Notes: generated from the sequence alone by a model not told the origin. 64,000 nucleotides of DNA from Metasolibacillus fluoroglycofenilyticus (GCF_003049645.1 NZ_PYWK01000001.1:1705487-1769486); one strand, 5' to 3'. Shown: positions 8,844-17,866, counted from the stretch's first letter. Program-made: numbers and translations.

Positions 8844-9986
8844 TTATATTTTTTTCTTTAAATAAAATGACAGGAATAACGCTGGTACTGTACAAATAAT
8901 CATTCCTAAAAAGGCAAAGCGCGGTTCTATTTCATATAAATAGCCACCGAGCAATGTTAAAATAGCGGTGCTCCAGCTCATAGCAAAGGCATTGTACATC
9001 CCTTGTGCATTCGGAATTTGCTCTCTTCGTAAATGCTGTGTGAAAAATAAAATAACTGCATAATGCGCAAGGGCAAATGATACTGCATGCAATGATTGCG
9101 ACAAAATAAAAATAGGTATTGATGGGATAAGCGATACCATTAACCAGCGCACCGTTGAACCAATTGCTGCTATAACAAGCAGGTTTGCAGGCTTCCAATG
9201 ACCGAATAACCGATCAGATTTAGCAAAAAAGATAATTTCGAAAAACACACCGATATTAATAATCAGCCCGATATAATATTTTGAAACACCTAGCTCCTGC
9301 AAATAAATATAGCCATAATTATAATAAGAGGCATGTGCTCCTTGTAATAAAATTGCAATAATCAACACAATTAAAAAATTAGGTGTTTGCAATAGTTGCT
9401 TGATTGAAAATTTGCTAGCTCGACTTTCATTCGGCTTTTCTAATAATATCATCGGTGCTTGGCGCGTATTTAAAACAACAAAGAGCAGCAATCCTCCAAG
9501 CAACAGCCATACAATTGTTGTATCACCAAACTTCCCTGTGAGCAAGCTAACGATTAAAACCATTACAACAAATCCTAGGGAGCCATATGAGCGACTTTTA
9601 CCATAGTGTAGTTGTCCATGCTGCACTAATACGCCTGCAACGCTATCCAAAGCCGGCATTAAAGCTGGATAAAAGAAACTAAACAATGATGTAACAATAA
9701 ACAGGCTTGTAAAAGAGTTGGCTGGAACAAAAAGTAAAGCTGCTATCAACGATACAACAGCTAATACATTTAACACTCGTTTACTGCTCCATCTACTTGC
9801 AATATAAGGGAAAGCAAACATTGTTGAAAGCCCTCTAATCACTAAGCCAAAGCTCATAATCAAGCTTGCCTCAGGTACAGTTAGCCCCTTTGCTGAAACT
9901 AAAAACCCTGTCCAATATGGTAAAAAGATGCCCCATGTCATGTAAAAAGTAAAGAATTTTTGCGACATCCAGCGCTGATTATTCAT
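8844..9986 (-). CDS. MFS permease, HcaT/phenylpropionate-permease-like
   Basis: 380 aa, about 12 membrane segments. The N-terminus FYMTWGIFLPYWTGFLVSAKGL and the LHYGKSRSYGSLGFV segment follow the pattern of the PPP/HcaT branch of MFS (nucleoside-symporter-like fold). ATG 9986 is chosen because GGAGGGAT lies 5 bases before it; the longer frame would start inside this site. It is divergent from a Crp/Fnr-type regulator only 82 bases away, which may control it. Substrate unknown. Confidence 0.88.
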   Translation of the reverse strand: MNNQRWMSQKFFTFYMTWGIFLPYWTGFLVSAKGLTVPEASLIMSFGLVIRGLSTMFAFPYIASRWSSKRVLNVLAVVSLIAALLFVPANSFTSLFIVTSLFSFFYPALMPALDSVAGVLVQHGQLHYGKSRSYGSLGFVVMVLIVSLLTGKFGDTTIVWLLLGGLLLFVVLNTRQAPMILLEKPNESRASKFSIKQLLQTPNFLIVLIIAILLQGAHASYYNYGYIYLQELGVSKYYIGLIINIGVFFEIIFFAKSDRLFGHWKPANLLVIAAIGSTVRWLMVSLIPSIPIFILSQSLHAVSFALAHYAVILFFTQHLRREQIPNAQGMYNAFAMSWSTAILTLLGGYLYEIEPRFAFLGMIICTVPALFLSFYLKKKI

Positions 9987-10068
9987 TTCAAATCCCTCCA
10001 TCTGTCTTGCATCATAGCACGCTTTCTTTTAAAATAATGTGAGATATCTCATGTTTAGGTGGTTTTCT

Positions 10069-10728
10069 ATGCAAAATTTACAAAATGAAGAGCAAAAATA
10101 CTATATTAAGCACTTTCCGATTCAACATTTATTTTCTTTTGATATAACAGATTTAGTGGAGGTACATCGTTTTGCACGCGGCGAATGGATTATTAAAGAA
10201 GGTCATTTTCCACAATATTTATATTACTTAGTCGAAGGAAAAGCAAAGGTTTATATGACACAGGAAAATGGCAAAGTTGCCTTAATTAGCTTCGCACAGC
10301 CAAACGCTTTTATTGGCGAGCTAGAGCTATTGGATGAAAATTATTATTCGAAAGGTGTGCAAACGATGACAACAACAATTTGTTTGGCACTGCCTATAGC
10401 AAAATGTAAAGGGGAGCTATTATCTGATGTCGTATTTTTACGCTATTTATGTACTTTTCTTGGTAATAAAACATCACAAATAACTGCCAAATTTTCAAAA
10501 AGCCTTGCTTACCCACTTGAAAATCGGCTAGCTGAATTTATTGTCCTTTCTGCAGATGCGGGAATTTATAAGGAAAAGCATACAGAGGTATGCGATTATT
10601 TAGGCGTGTCCTATCGCCATTTACTACACGTGCTCTCACAATTTTGTGAACAAGGCTTACTCGAAAAGCATGGACGTAGCTATATAATTACAAATATGAA
10701 TGAATTACAGAGGCGAGGAATTATATAG
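10069..10728 (+). CDS. Crp/Fnr-family regulator, YeiL-like
   Basis: 219 aa. N-terminal cyclic-nucleotide-binding-like beta roll (about 20-130, with FARGEWIIKEGHFPQYLYYLVEGKAKV and FIGELELLD) and C-terminal winged helix (TEVCDYLGVSYRHLLHVLSQFCEQGLLEK). The layout and GVSYRHLLHVL recognition helix recall YeiL-type regulators. No Fe-S cysteine cluster was seen at the N-terminus. Start at ATG 10069 behind AGGTGG; the track-length frame has two weaker upstream ATGs. Probably regulates the divergent MFS gene (inference from position). Confidence 0.85.
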   Translation: MQNLQNEEQKYYIKHFPIQHLFSFDITDLVEVHRFARGEWIIKEGHFPQYLYYLVEGKAKVYMTQENGKVALISFAQPNAFIGELELLDENYYSKGVQTMTTTICLALPIAKCKGELLSDVVFLRYLCTFLGNKTSQITAKFSKSLAYPLENRLAEFIVLSADAGIYKEKHTEVCDYLGVSYRHLLHVLSQFCEQGLLEKHGRSYIITNMNELQRRGII

Positions 10729-10785
10729 AAAGAAGGAACTATGATTCGTCTAATTTGAAAATTAGGCTTCCATTTTGTATTAATA

Positions 10786-10916
10786 AAGGTTTTCATCGCT
10801 ACTTTTTGATTGAAGATAAACACCGTTAAAGCAAGTGTTCATCACATTTTTAAAAGATACTCTCGATTTAGTTGCTGTCCAAAATGCTGTGCATAGCCCG
10901 CATTTTGGACAGCTCC
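10786..10916 (-). repeat. partial copy of the 200-bp AGGAGCTGTCC-ended element
   Basis: On the minus strand it starts GGAGCTGTCCAAAATG, makes a hairpin with CATTTTGGACAGC, then continues AAAAATGTGATGAACA...GCTTTA...GTGTT...AGCGATGAAAACC. The same order of strings occurs in the 35,868-36,077 copy. The hairpin (10874-10913) may also terminate neighbouring transcripts. Confidence 0.65.
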
Positions 10917-10935
10917 ATTTTCTAAATTTTTCGCT

Positions 10936-11227
10936 TTAATTAAAAATCTCATGTTCATGCCTTACTAATTTATGCTCAAAAAATTCCAAATCTTGCATAG
11001 TAGACATCTGTTCAAAACGAGAAGTAATTTCAGCATGATATTCAGATAAGCGTCTCGTTTGCTCATAAACAATATGCAGTTTTGCCTTCACACCATCTAA
11101 TCGCTCATTTGTTTTTCTTTGCTCCACTTTGAATTCCCGGCATTTCCCTTTGCATCTCTCCTTGAATACCTTGTATGCTCGTCTGCATACTTGTTACCTT
11201 TTGTAGTACTGCCTCAAGAAGTTCCCG
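10936..11227 (-). pseudogene. frameshifted small coiled-coil protein
   Basis: The 3' part (from GTG/ATG-like codons near 11127) encodes a 63-aa charged coiled coil, EQRKTNERLDGVKAKLHIVYEQ... Directly upstream another frame reads RELLEAVLQKVTSMQTSIQGIQGEMQ-like heptads and ends in a stop inside the first codons of the 3' part. Together they look like one coiled-coil gene of about 95 aa broken by a frameshift near 11115-11140. No ribosome binding site precedes the 3' part. The alternative is a short intact 63-aa gene. Confidence 0.5.
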
Positions 11228-11321
11228 TTATGTTATGATGATTCCCTTTTTTGCATTTTTCCCATTTATAGAATACTAGATTTCAGAATTTCTAGCTGTA
11301 TGTTTTCAATAAAGAGATAAT

Positions 11322-11633
11322 TTACATTAATTTCAATCCGATTGTTGCGCCTAAAATCATGGAAATAAAGACGATACGTCGCCAGTCCTTCGACTCACCA
11401 AAAACAATCATGCCAAGGATTGCACCACCAGCTGCGCCAATGCCTGTCCAAATCGCGTAGGCTGTGCCCATTGGTAATGTTTCCATAGCAACTGCCAGTA
11501 ATATAAAACTAAGCGCAAATGCACCAACCATATAAATAAAGGATGCGACATTACGCTTTTGATACATGCGCCCAATCATAAAGACGCCTAGCATTTCAAA
11601 AAGTCCTGCAAAAATTAATACAATCCAAGCCAT
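11322..11633 (-). CDS. ykkD: SMR guanidinium exporter subunit, YkkD/GdnD-like
   Basis: 103 aa, four membrane helices. FEMLGVFMIGRMYQK carries the SMR glutamate and METLPMGTAYAIWTGIGAAGG is the conserved SMR TM3 motif. It matches the YkkD half of the heterodimeric guanidinium/H+ exporter. Its ATG overlaps the stop of the partner gene by one base (TAATG), indicating translational coupling. Control by the guanidine-I riboswitch upstream of the operon supports guanidinium as the substrate. Confidence 0.93.
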   Translation of the reverse strand: MAWIVLIFAGLFEMLGVFMIGRMYQKRNVASFIYMVGAFALSFILLAVAMETLPMGTAYAIWTGIGAAGGAILGMIVFGESKDWRRIVFISMILGATIGLKLM

Positions 11634-11965
11634 TACGCATGCTCCTCCTTATCGCTAGATACAAGTTTAAGCCCAATAACACCCGCTAATAAAATGGCGA
11701 TTAATAGTAGTTTACCTAACTGCACTGGTTCTCCGAATAACGCCATATCAGCTGTTACAGTTCCTGCAGTCCCTAGTCCAACAAATACTGCGTACACTGT
11801 CCCAACCGGCAGCTTACTTCCTGCCTGAATCATTAAGTAAAAGCTCACGATAATGCAAATGACTGTTGCAGTCCATTCAAGTGGCGTAGCTGCATGTTTT
11901 AATCCAATTACCCAACCTACCTCAAAAGCTGCTGCAATGATTACTTGAAGCCATGTGAAATTCAT
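11633..11965 (-). CDS. ykkC: SMR guanidinium exporter subunit, YkkC/GdnC-like
   Basis: 110 aa, four membrane helices: [15 protein letters not shown] (membrane Glu) and [22 protein letters not shown]. First gene of the pair, starting after AAGGAGGAGTTAATT. It directly follows the guanidine-I riboswitch, so expression should rise when guanidinium binds the RNA. Length and motifs match YkkC of Bacillus. Confidence 0.94.
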   Translation of the reverse strand: MNFTWLQVIIAAAFEVGWVIGLKHAATPLEWTATVICIIVSFYLMIQAGSKLPVGTVYAVFVGLGTAGTVTADMALFGEPVQLGKLLLIAILLAGVIGLKLVSSDKEEHA

Positions 11966-11985
11966 AATTAACTCCTCCTTAAAAT

Positions 11986-12120
11986 GACAAAAAACCTGAG
12001 AGAACGGCTGTCGAAACAGCTAGTTCTCCCAGGCTTTTATCCTTCCGTGTAACACACATATATTGTGTGCGCCTTCTCTCGGACCAGGCTAGCAAATGCT
12101 ACGGAACCCTAGAAAGCTTT
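11986..12120 (-). promoter_or_regulatory. guanidine-I (ykkC) riboswitch with terminator
   Basis: Minus strand reads CTAGGGTTCCG, then CTGGTCCGAGAG, then ACACGGAAGGATAAAAGCC and CTGGGAGA, the conserved blocks of the guanidine-I class. The expression platform is a long hairpin (GAGAACTAGCTGT / ACAGCCGTTCTC, about 11996-12030) followed by TTTTTT, immediately before the ykkC ribosome binding site. Confidence 0.95.
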
Positions 12121-12192
12121 CTGCAATTATTATCTCACAAAATGATGATTTTGCAAGTTTTTTTCAAAATCTGTGGCACCCGTTGAAAGAAG

Positions 12193-12585
12193 TTAAACAA
12201 AAATATTAATTGTCTGCCCTGAACGCTCGATTTTCCAATTAGATGAAACAAGTGCTGCAATTGCTTTCTCTGTTTCCTCATTTGCTGGTACGTTGTAGGC
12301 ACCGAATTCTTGCAAATCATAGGTATTTTCTTCAATGCCAAAACGCATGCGCAAAATATTTTTCAAGCCATTGATTGTTAAAAATTTAACTTGATAACCT
12401 GTCGTGTATGCTTCTTTAAAAAGTTCCTTATTCGTATTGTAAAGCTGCTGTAATAATGAAAAATCCGATTTCATATCAGCAAATAATGTTAAGTCCTTTT
12501 TCTCTAGTTGCTCCGCCACTTGCTCATAGCCGTATTTTGGTCGTAAAGCTTCAATTAAATAAGCTTCCATTAATGAAATTGCCAT
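12193..12585 (-). CDS. hypothetical protein, 130 aa, downstream of aadK-like gene
   Basis: ATG 12585 is one base away from the stop of the adenylyltransferase gene, with GGAGCACGATGAA before it, so the two are translationally coupled. The product (MAISLMEAYLIEALRPKYGYEQVAEQLEK... to SSNWKIERSGQTINIFV) is soluble with mixed helices and a C-terminal beta-like tail. I do not recognise a family. It may help or simply accompany the resistance enzyme. Confidence 0.75.
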   Translation of the reverse strand: MAISLMEAYLIEALRPKYGYEQVAEQLEKKDLTLFADMKSDFSLLQQLYNTNKELFKEAYTTGYQVKFLTINGLKNILRMRFGIEENTYDLQEFGAYNVPANEETEKAIAALVSSNWKIERSGQTINIFV

Positions 12586-12586
12586 T

Positions 12587-13444
12587 TCATCGTGCTCCTT
12601 TTTTGTATGTATTTTCAATCCATTTTGTAATATTTTCATCATAGTTTGGATAAGGATAGCCAAACGCTTGTGCCACTTTACGAGAAGTTTCGCGAAACAT
12701 TTCGCAGCAAAGCTCAAAAGCGGTCCATGTTTGCGCTATACTCGCCGTTGCATATGTGCTTAACAATCTTTCATATTGTTGTGCTGGTAAATGTTGATGA
12801 ATAAATTTGTAGTTTTTTCCTACGCTGAAAGAAAAGCCATTTTGAATGCCGATATCCCATGATAACATGCGTAATAGCTCTTGTCTTATATTATGATGCA
12901 AATGGTCAACGGCAAATAGAAATTCATTGCGCGCAAGTCCCTTTGCCACATATGTTGCAACGCTCCAAAACTCATTGCAGCAGTCATCGAAGCTTCGAGC
13001 GCTAGGCTTAGTGAGCCAGTATTTTTCGTCCGAAGGGACTATTGCTTGCTCGATGTGTCCATCCTTATCGAGTAATACCTCTATTAAGCCATCTGATTTT
13101 TGCAAATAACTTGTTAACTCTGTTAGAGGAATCAAGCTTAAATCCACTTTAATCCCATCAGCAAAATACATAATATAAGTAAAATAATTTTCAAATTCCG
13201 CAGGGAAAAGCTCCATGTCCTCTGGCTTTTGGACGAAAATAAGCTCACCAAACGCTCGCAGCCAGTCATCATTTTTCAAATAAGAGCTCATATTCGTTAC
13301 AAAAAAGCTTACATCATAGTCTTGATAACTATCTTTTGGAATAGTATTGTTTGTTCTTGACCCTTCAAGCATTGAAATTCGAATGCGCTCATCCTCTGTA
13401 GCAAAATTCGAAAAAATCTGGAACATTTCTGCCTCTGTACGCAA
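12587..13444 (-). CDS. aadK: aminoglycoside 6-adenylyltransferase (streptomycin), AadK-like
   Basis: 285 aa. ANT(6) family: LEGSRTNNTIPKDSYQDYDVSFFV holds the GSRx...DYD nucleotidyltransferase metal site, followed by QKPEDMELFP, KVDLSLIPL and FDDCCNEFWSVATYVAKGLARNE, all characteristic. It would transfer AMP from ATP to the 6-OH of streptomycin in the cytoplasm. The start is TTG, 6 bases after AAAGGAGA. It overlaps no mobile element and its base composition looks native, so a chromosomal intrinsic gene is likely. Confidence 0.93.
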   Translation of the reverse strand: MRTEAEMFQIFSNFATEDERIRISMLEGSRTNNTIPKDSYQDYDVSFFVTNMSSYLKNDDWLRAFGELIFVQKPEDMELFPAEFENYFTYIMYFADGIKVDLSLIPLTELTSYLQKSDGLIEVLLDKDGHIEQAIVPSDEKYWLTKPSARSFDDCCNEFWSVATYVAKGLARNEFLFAVDHLHHNIRQELLRMLSWDIGIQNGFSFSVGKNYKFIHQHLPAQQYERLLSTYATASIAQTWTAFELCCEMFRETSRKVAQAFGYPYPNYDENITKWIENTYKKGAR

Positions 13445-13486
13445 ATTATCTCTCCTTTTTGAAAGCTTATTTTTAATTATAGCATT

Positions 13487-14362
13487 TTACTTGGGTTTTT
13501 CCATCCGTGCTGCTCGTTCCTGCAATACCCCTTTTCGTGCATAGCCATATTTTTCGTATAAATCCTCAATGTCTTGCAGTGTATTGTCCATATCCTGCTT
13601 AATGGCTGTGTAACGAACATTTGTCGTTGTAACAGAAAAACCTACTTGCTGTGAGACGTATGAAAATAAACGCTCAATCGTTTTAACAGTAATTGGCTCT
13701 CCTAATTTATTGCCTAAGCCAAGCCAAATATAATCTACCTCCTGTCCAATAGGAAGTTGTTTTAGCGTTTCCTCCTTATAAAACTGAAGCACATCTAATA
13801 ACGCCGGCTGTAATGGCAAATCTCGATAGCTTCGTTTCGTTAAAATACGAATAAAATCATTGTGCACATGCGACCACTTCATCCGCACTATCTCACTTGA
13901 TTTAATACCAAACTCAGCAATAACACGCATAATTGTATAATTGCGTAATGCCATCCAGCTTATATCCTTCTGCTCCGCTGTTTCATAGGAAGTGAGCCAA
14001 ACATGTAGCGCTTGTCGAATTTGCCGTGCAGATAATGTTTGTAATTCCTTTTTCTCAAATGGCAAGGGGCTAAATAAATCATCAGCAAATAATGGGATTA
14101 CTTCCCTAGCTTGTAAAAAGTGTATAAAGCTTTTTAAGCTAGCTAACTTACGATTTACACTTTGAATTGAAGTGTAATGCAGTTGTAGCCACTGCCGATA
14201 TGCTTCAATAAGCTCTACTGAAATGATTTCATACTTCTGTTCCTTCATAAATTTCACAAACTGTGCACAATCTAAGCTATACTGCTTCACTGTGAAATTG
14301 GATTTCGACTGACCTGCTAAAAATGCTTTAAAACGAGGGATATAAATCGAATAATCTCTCAT
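13487..14362 (-). CDS. tyrosine-recombinase-like protein lacking catalytic residues
   Basis: 291 aa, start at ATG 14362 behind AAGGAGA. The N-terminal core-binding fold (FTVKQYSLDCAQFVKFMKEQ...NRKLASLKSFIHFLQ) and a C-terminal half with the family layout are clear. The catalytic Arg is Lys (FGIKSSEIVRMKW), the HxxR box reads TNVR, and no LGH...Y segment is present at the C-terminus (YGYARKG instead). It is probably a non-catalytic paralogue that still binds DNA, or a decaying integrase with an open frame. It is unlike the intact recombinase at 3.2-4.2 kb. Confidence 0.75.
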   Translation of the reverse strand: MRDYSIYIPRFKAFLAGQSKSNFTVKQYSLDCAQFVKFMKEQKYEIISVELIEAYRQWLQLHYTSIQSVNRKLASLKSFIHFLQAREVIPLFADDLFSPLPFEKKELQTLSARQIRQALHVWLTSYETAEQKDISWMALRNYTIMRVIAEFGIKSSEIVRMKWSHVHNDFIRILTKRSYRDLPLQPALLDVLQFYKEETLKQLPIGQEVDYIWLGLGNKLGEPITVKTIERLFSYVSQQVGFSVTTTNVRYTAIKQDMDNTLQDIEDLYEKYGYARKGVLQERAARMEKPK

Positions 14363-14776
14363 AATCAGCTCTCCTTGTTGGATTTGGCGTAAAGTAGCTG
14401 GTGTTTTGTAAATATTTGATGCGTCAAGTATATTATTTTCTATGAAAAGTGTCGTATAATATGCCATTTATGAAACACATAATCTAGACGGAATGTTTGT
14501 TCTCATTATATAAAAGGTTGCTTTATTATTCAACCATGCATATGCTACAAGCAATTACGCCATGGCGTAGTGATTTTTGTAGAAGTAGCCTTACTTTTCA
14601 GTATAAAAATTATTTGTCCTGCGGTTACTCGTCGCAAAAAAATTCTACAAGACATTAATTGCAAAACCTTCGTTCAATATAACGTGTATTCATGCTTTTA
14701 TGCGTTATTTCGTACTTTCCTCTTATTTTAAGCTATACTTTCATTAATTCAATATGCAGAAATGGAGGGTTGACCT
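14363..14776. other. intergenic region, 414 bp
   Basis: No gene seen. The 17-bp motif TGCGGTTACTCGTCGCA lies at 14620-14636. A possible -10 (TATACT) near 14733 would serve the crotonase gene, without a convincing -35. Confidence 0.4.
14620..14636. repeat. copy of 17-bp TGCGACGAGTAACCGCA motif
   Basis: Reverse-complement copy. Other copies lie at 21702-21718, 21734-21750 and 41181-41197, all intergenic. Confidence 0.6.
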
Positions 14777-15565
14777 ATGCAAATTCAAACAGTGCGACTA
14801 CATGAAGAGGACGCAAAAATTATTTATCAGGAAACAGCTGGTTTGGCTATTATTACAATCCACCGACCACAGGCCAAAAATGCACTAACAGCAAAAATGT
14901 GGCGAGAGCTAGCCTCCCTTGCCTCACAATCATTACAAAACCCTAAAAATAAAGTGCTTATATTGCGTGGGGCTGGAGAAAATTTTTCCGCTGGCTCAGA
15001 CATTAAAGAATTTCATACGATGTCACTTGATGAGGCGGAGCAAGCCTTTGTCGAAATGGAGAAAACGATTTCGACTGTGGAACGTCTGCCTCTTCCCGTG
15101 CTTGGTGTTATTAATGGCCCTGCGATGGGCGCAGGCTTAGAGCTAGCACTTGCCTGTGATATCCGTATCGGCTCTGATAAGGCGAAAATGGGTATTCCTG
15201 TTGGAAAATTAGGCATTACGTTAAATAATCGCTTTGCCAAACGCCTTGTAGACTTAGTAGGTCCTTCTGCCACGAAGGATTTTGTTTTCACAGGACGTAC
15301 CTATAAAGCGGAAGAAGCATTTCAGTCAGGCATGCTTAATTATTTAGTGGCTGAAAAAGATTTGACAAAATTTATGATTCGCGTAGGTAAGCTTGTTGCT
15401 GGCATGTCACCCGACTCATTGCTAGCGGTAAAACAAGCCGTTCAGCAATGCACAGAATCTACACCCGCTTTATGGCAGGACTCTACCCCATTCGTTTCCC
15501 CAAATGATTTTGCTGAAGGTGTACGCGCCTTCGTGGAAAAACGTCAACCCCAATTTACACGCTAA
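14777..15565 (+). CDS. enoyl-CoA hydratase/isomerase (crotonase) family protein
   Basis: 262 aa, starting after AATGGAGGG. Crotonase fold with both oxyanion-hole segments: FSAGSDIKEF and NGPAMGAGLELALACDIRIG. The region that normally carries the second catalytic Glu of hydratases reads MGIPVGKLGITLNNRFAKRLV and has no acidic residue, so it may be an isomerase, thioesterase or decarboxylase-like member. The C-terminal helical trimer region is present. It stands alone; no fatty-acid operon surrounds it. Family certain, reaction not. Confidence 0.9.
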   Translation: MQIQTVRLHEEDAKIIYQETAGLAIITIHRPQAKNALTAKMWRELASLASQSLQNPKNKVLILRGAGENFSAGSDIKEFHTMSLDEAEQAFVEMEKTISTVERLPLPVLGVINGPAMGAGLELALACDIRIGSDKAKMGIPVGKLGITLNNRFAKRLVDLVGPSATKDFVFTGRTYKAEEAFQSGMLNYLVAEKDLTKFMIRVGKLVAGMSPDSLLAVKQAVQQCTESTPALWQDSTPFVSPNDFAEGVRAFVEKRQPQFTR

Positions 15566-15576
15566 TTCTAATGTGA

Positions 15577-15598
15577 GGCTGTCTATTTCTAGACAGCC
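15577..15598. terminator. short hairpin between convergent genes
   Basis: GGCTGTCT ATTTCT AGACAGCC. It uses the same GGCTGTC arms as many hairpins in this window. T runs are weak. It overlaps the 3' end of the minus-strand gene. Confidence 0.5.
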
Positions 15599-16404
15599 CC
15601 AGCACCTTTTATCCCTTTTACAGCTAAAAAGATTCGCTCAGGCTCTAGCTCAAATGTTCGTTGAAAGGCTTCAACAATTTCTTGTTGCAAGCCGCGCAGC
15701 TCGGTAATGACATCATAATGAATGGGCCCCTTTAAAACGAGTGTTGCGCTAATTTTAGGAATTGACGCTATATTAAATTGAATTTTTTCCACATGTGCCA
15801 CTATCGGACTTTTCCCTATAATATGCTGCAATACATCGCGATACACTTGCTTATGAATAGTTAGTGTTTCATAATGAAAATCAGGCTGAACAATCGTCGT
15901 TTCACCAACCTTAACAAGATTCCCTACAAAAATCGCACGACCTTTACGTACAAGGCGTTTAAAAAAGTTTTGCTCCACTTGCTCATACGGAATTGGCATA
16001 ACATGTTGTCCTTTCGTTTGGCGAATAAAGCGGGCGATTTGAATTTCACGAGCAGACCGAATATTTTCTACATAGTAAAAATGAACAATCTGTCCAAGCT
16101 GTAATTGCTTAGCGATTTTTTTTGTCATTTTATCTGATGTACCGATAATTAACACCGATGAAAGCTTGGCATCTTTTATCGCAGCTTGTACTTCCTGTCG
16201 ATGTGCTTCATCTTCAAAAATAGCCCGTCGCACTGCTGTTATTGTATTTTTTTCGAATTTTGCACTCGTTCCTGCTCGCCTTTTGCCATTTATAATAAGC
16301 AGGCCATCATCTATAATGCCTTCAATCCCTTTTGTATATGCAAAATGCAAGGCAGATGTACTTTTCCCCGTACCACTTGGTCCGCTTAAAGAGTAAACCT
16401 TCAT
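15589..16404 (-). CDS. P-loop NTPase with Asp23/Gls24-like C-terminal region
   Basis: 271 aa, start after AAAGGAGGGGGAGAGCG. Walker A GPSGTGKST lies at residues 8-16, followed by IDDGLLIINGKRRAG and LIIGTSDKM. The last 100 residues (VGETTIVQPDFHYETLTIHKQ..., then SATLVLKGP, VITELRGLQQEIVEAFQRTF, ERIFLAVKGI) have the length and strand-helix pattern of Asp23/Gls24 domains. A nucleotide-binding protein fused to an envelope-stress-type domain is the reading; the fusion is inferred from sequence pattern only. Its role is unknown. Confidence 0.75.
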   Translation of the reverse strand: MKVYSLSGPSGTGKSTSALHFAYTKGIEGIIDDGLLIINGKRRAGTSAKFEKNTITAVRRAIFEDEAHRQEVQAAIKDAKLSSVLIIGTSDKMTKKIAKQLQLGQIVHFYYVENIRSAREIQIARFIRQTKGQHVMPIPYEQVEQNFFKRLVRKGRAIFVGNLVKVGETTIVQPDFHYETLTIHKQVYRDVLQHIIGKSPIVAHVEKIQFNIASIPKISATLVLKGPIHYDVITELRGLQQEIVEAFQRTFELEPERIFLAVKGIKGAGAV

Positions 16405-16711
16405 TCGCTCTCCCCCTCCTTTAAAGAATTCTATTTCACATGAACTAAGTTCAAAACCCCCATTTCACTTTATAAAAAATATACACTATTTTTTACGATA
16501 ATCAATTGCGGCTTAGCTAACTCTAGTCTGGATTCAATCGGTAGCGGGACACTTGCTGAAAGAAGCTAAAATCAATAGATGATAGGATTTGTAGAAAAAA
16601 AGAAAAAAAGCGTTTATTATAAATGTATTGGGCTTCTTCAACTCATATAGAAAATTACCATTTCTATCGCAGTATTTCATCTATCATTTCAATGAAGAGA
16701 GGTAATTGATT
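16405..16711. other. intergenic region, 307 bp, with relic of dispersed repeat
   Basis: Contains TTAGCTAACTCTAGTC and GCTGAAAGAAGCTAAA (16505-16571), which recur near 59,255 and 30,725. No coding potential was seen. The promoter for the SLH gene is not clear. Confidence 0.35.
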
Positions 16712-17692
16712 ATGAAAAAAATAAACTTATTTATCAGTGCTACTATTGCAGCTACTATTGTGACAGCGCCAATACAAACAGAAGCAGCTACTAAAAAGTT
16801 TAGCGATGTTTCACCGAAAAATGATTATTATGACATCATTACAGAGATGACCGCTAAAGAAGTAATTACTGGCTATCCAGACGGAACATTCAAACCAAAT
16901 GAATTGATGACGCGCAAGCATGCGGCAGCTTTAATAAGCCGTGCATTTCCTACACTTCCAGTATATTACAAAGGGATTTCTTTAACCGATGTAAGCAAGG
17001 ACAATCCTTACTACAAAGATATTAGACGCGTATTAGAAGCAGATATTATTCAACATGTCGATAATTTTGATTTTAGACCGAATGATATTATTACACGAGG
17101 CGAAATGGCACGTGCATTAGCGCTAGCCTACAATCTAACAAGCAATGATAAGAAAAGCCCATTAACGGATGTTTCGCCGCAGCTCGCTTCATATGTGGAT
17201 GCCTTATATGCTAATAATATTACAACAGGCTTTGAGGACAAAACATTCCGTGAAGATAAAGGGCTGACACGTGTACATTTCACTGTTTTTATGTACCGCG
17301 CAGCAGATGCCATTGAAACGAGTGAGGCAATTACTTTTGCGGATTCTAGCAAATTTTCTAGTATGCAAGAAGCAGATTTTCAATATCCTGCAAAATATAA
17401 AAATGCGACAGAAGCAACGACAGCCTCTAAAAATTCAGCAGAAAAACTATTTGCCAAAGACAAAAGCTATGAAACAGCCTCAGTTATGCTACAAAATGCC
17501 AAGGAATATAATGCGTTTATAGAACTTGCTCAAAAGTCATTCAATAAAACTGCGCAACAATTAGATGAAATACTTTATCAAGTTTATTATACTGGCATAG
17601 CCGAAAATCTTGAAACGCAAGACAATCAGCAATGGGTGTTATGGTATGATTATAATGAGAATAAACTAATAAGAGCATTTGTAAAAGAATAA
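16712..17692 (+). CDS. secreted SLH-domain protein
   Basis: 326 aa. Sec signal peptide (MKKINLFISATIAATIVTA...TEA, about 1-28), three SLH modules (about 29-200: FSDVSPKNDYYDIITEM...GYPDGTFKPNELMTRKHAA, then DVSKDNPYYKDI and DVSPQLASYVDAL...TGFEDKTFREDKGLTR), and a charged 120-aa C-terminal region of unknown type. SLH domains bind pyruvylated secondary wall polymer, placing it on the cell surface. ATG 16712 is chosen, 9 bases after GAGAGG. Short for an S-layer protein; perhaps an accessory surface protein. Confidence 0.9.
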   Translation: MKKINLFISATIAATIVTAPIQTEAATKKFSDVSPKNDYYDIITEMTAKEVITGYPDGTFKPNELMTRKHAAALISRAFPTLPVYYKGISLTDVSKDNPYYKDIRRVLEADIIQHVDNFDFRPNDIITRGEMARALALAYNLTSNDKKSPLTDVSPQLASYVDALYANNITTGFEDKTFREDKGLTRVHFTVFMYRAADAIETSEAITFADSSKFSSMQEADFQYPAKYKNATEATTASKNSAEKLFAKDKSYETASVMLQNAKEYNAFIELAQKSFNKTAQQLDEILYQVYYTGIAENLETQDNQQWVLWYDYNENKLIRAFVKE

Positions 17693-17697
17693 CAAAG

Positions 17698-17740
17698 CGC
17701 TGGGCGTGCCTAATAATTCATTTTGGGGCACGCCCAGTGT
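17698..17740 (+). terminator. intrinsic terminator of the SLH gene
   Basis: CTGGGCGTGCC pairs with GGCACGCCCAG around a 16-base loop, 5 bases after the stop, then T-rich sequence. Confidence 0.75.
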
Positions 17741-17866
17741 TCTTCCCTTTAGCGATATATTCTCGTTTAGAAGTATATATACTATTTTCTGAATTCTCGA
17801 AATACAAAATGTCTTGTTTGTGCTACAATGAATTGAAGTTTTTAACAGGTTAAAGGAGTGTTCTTT

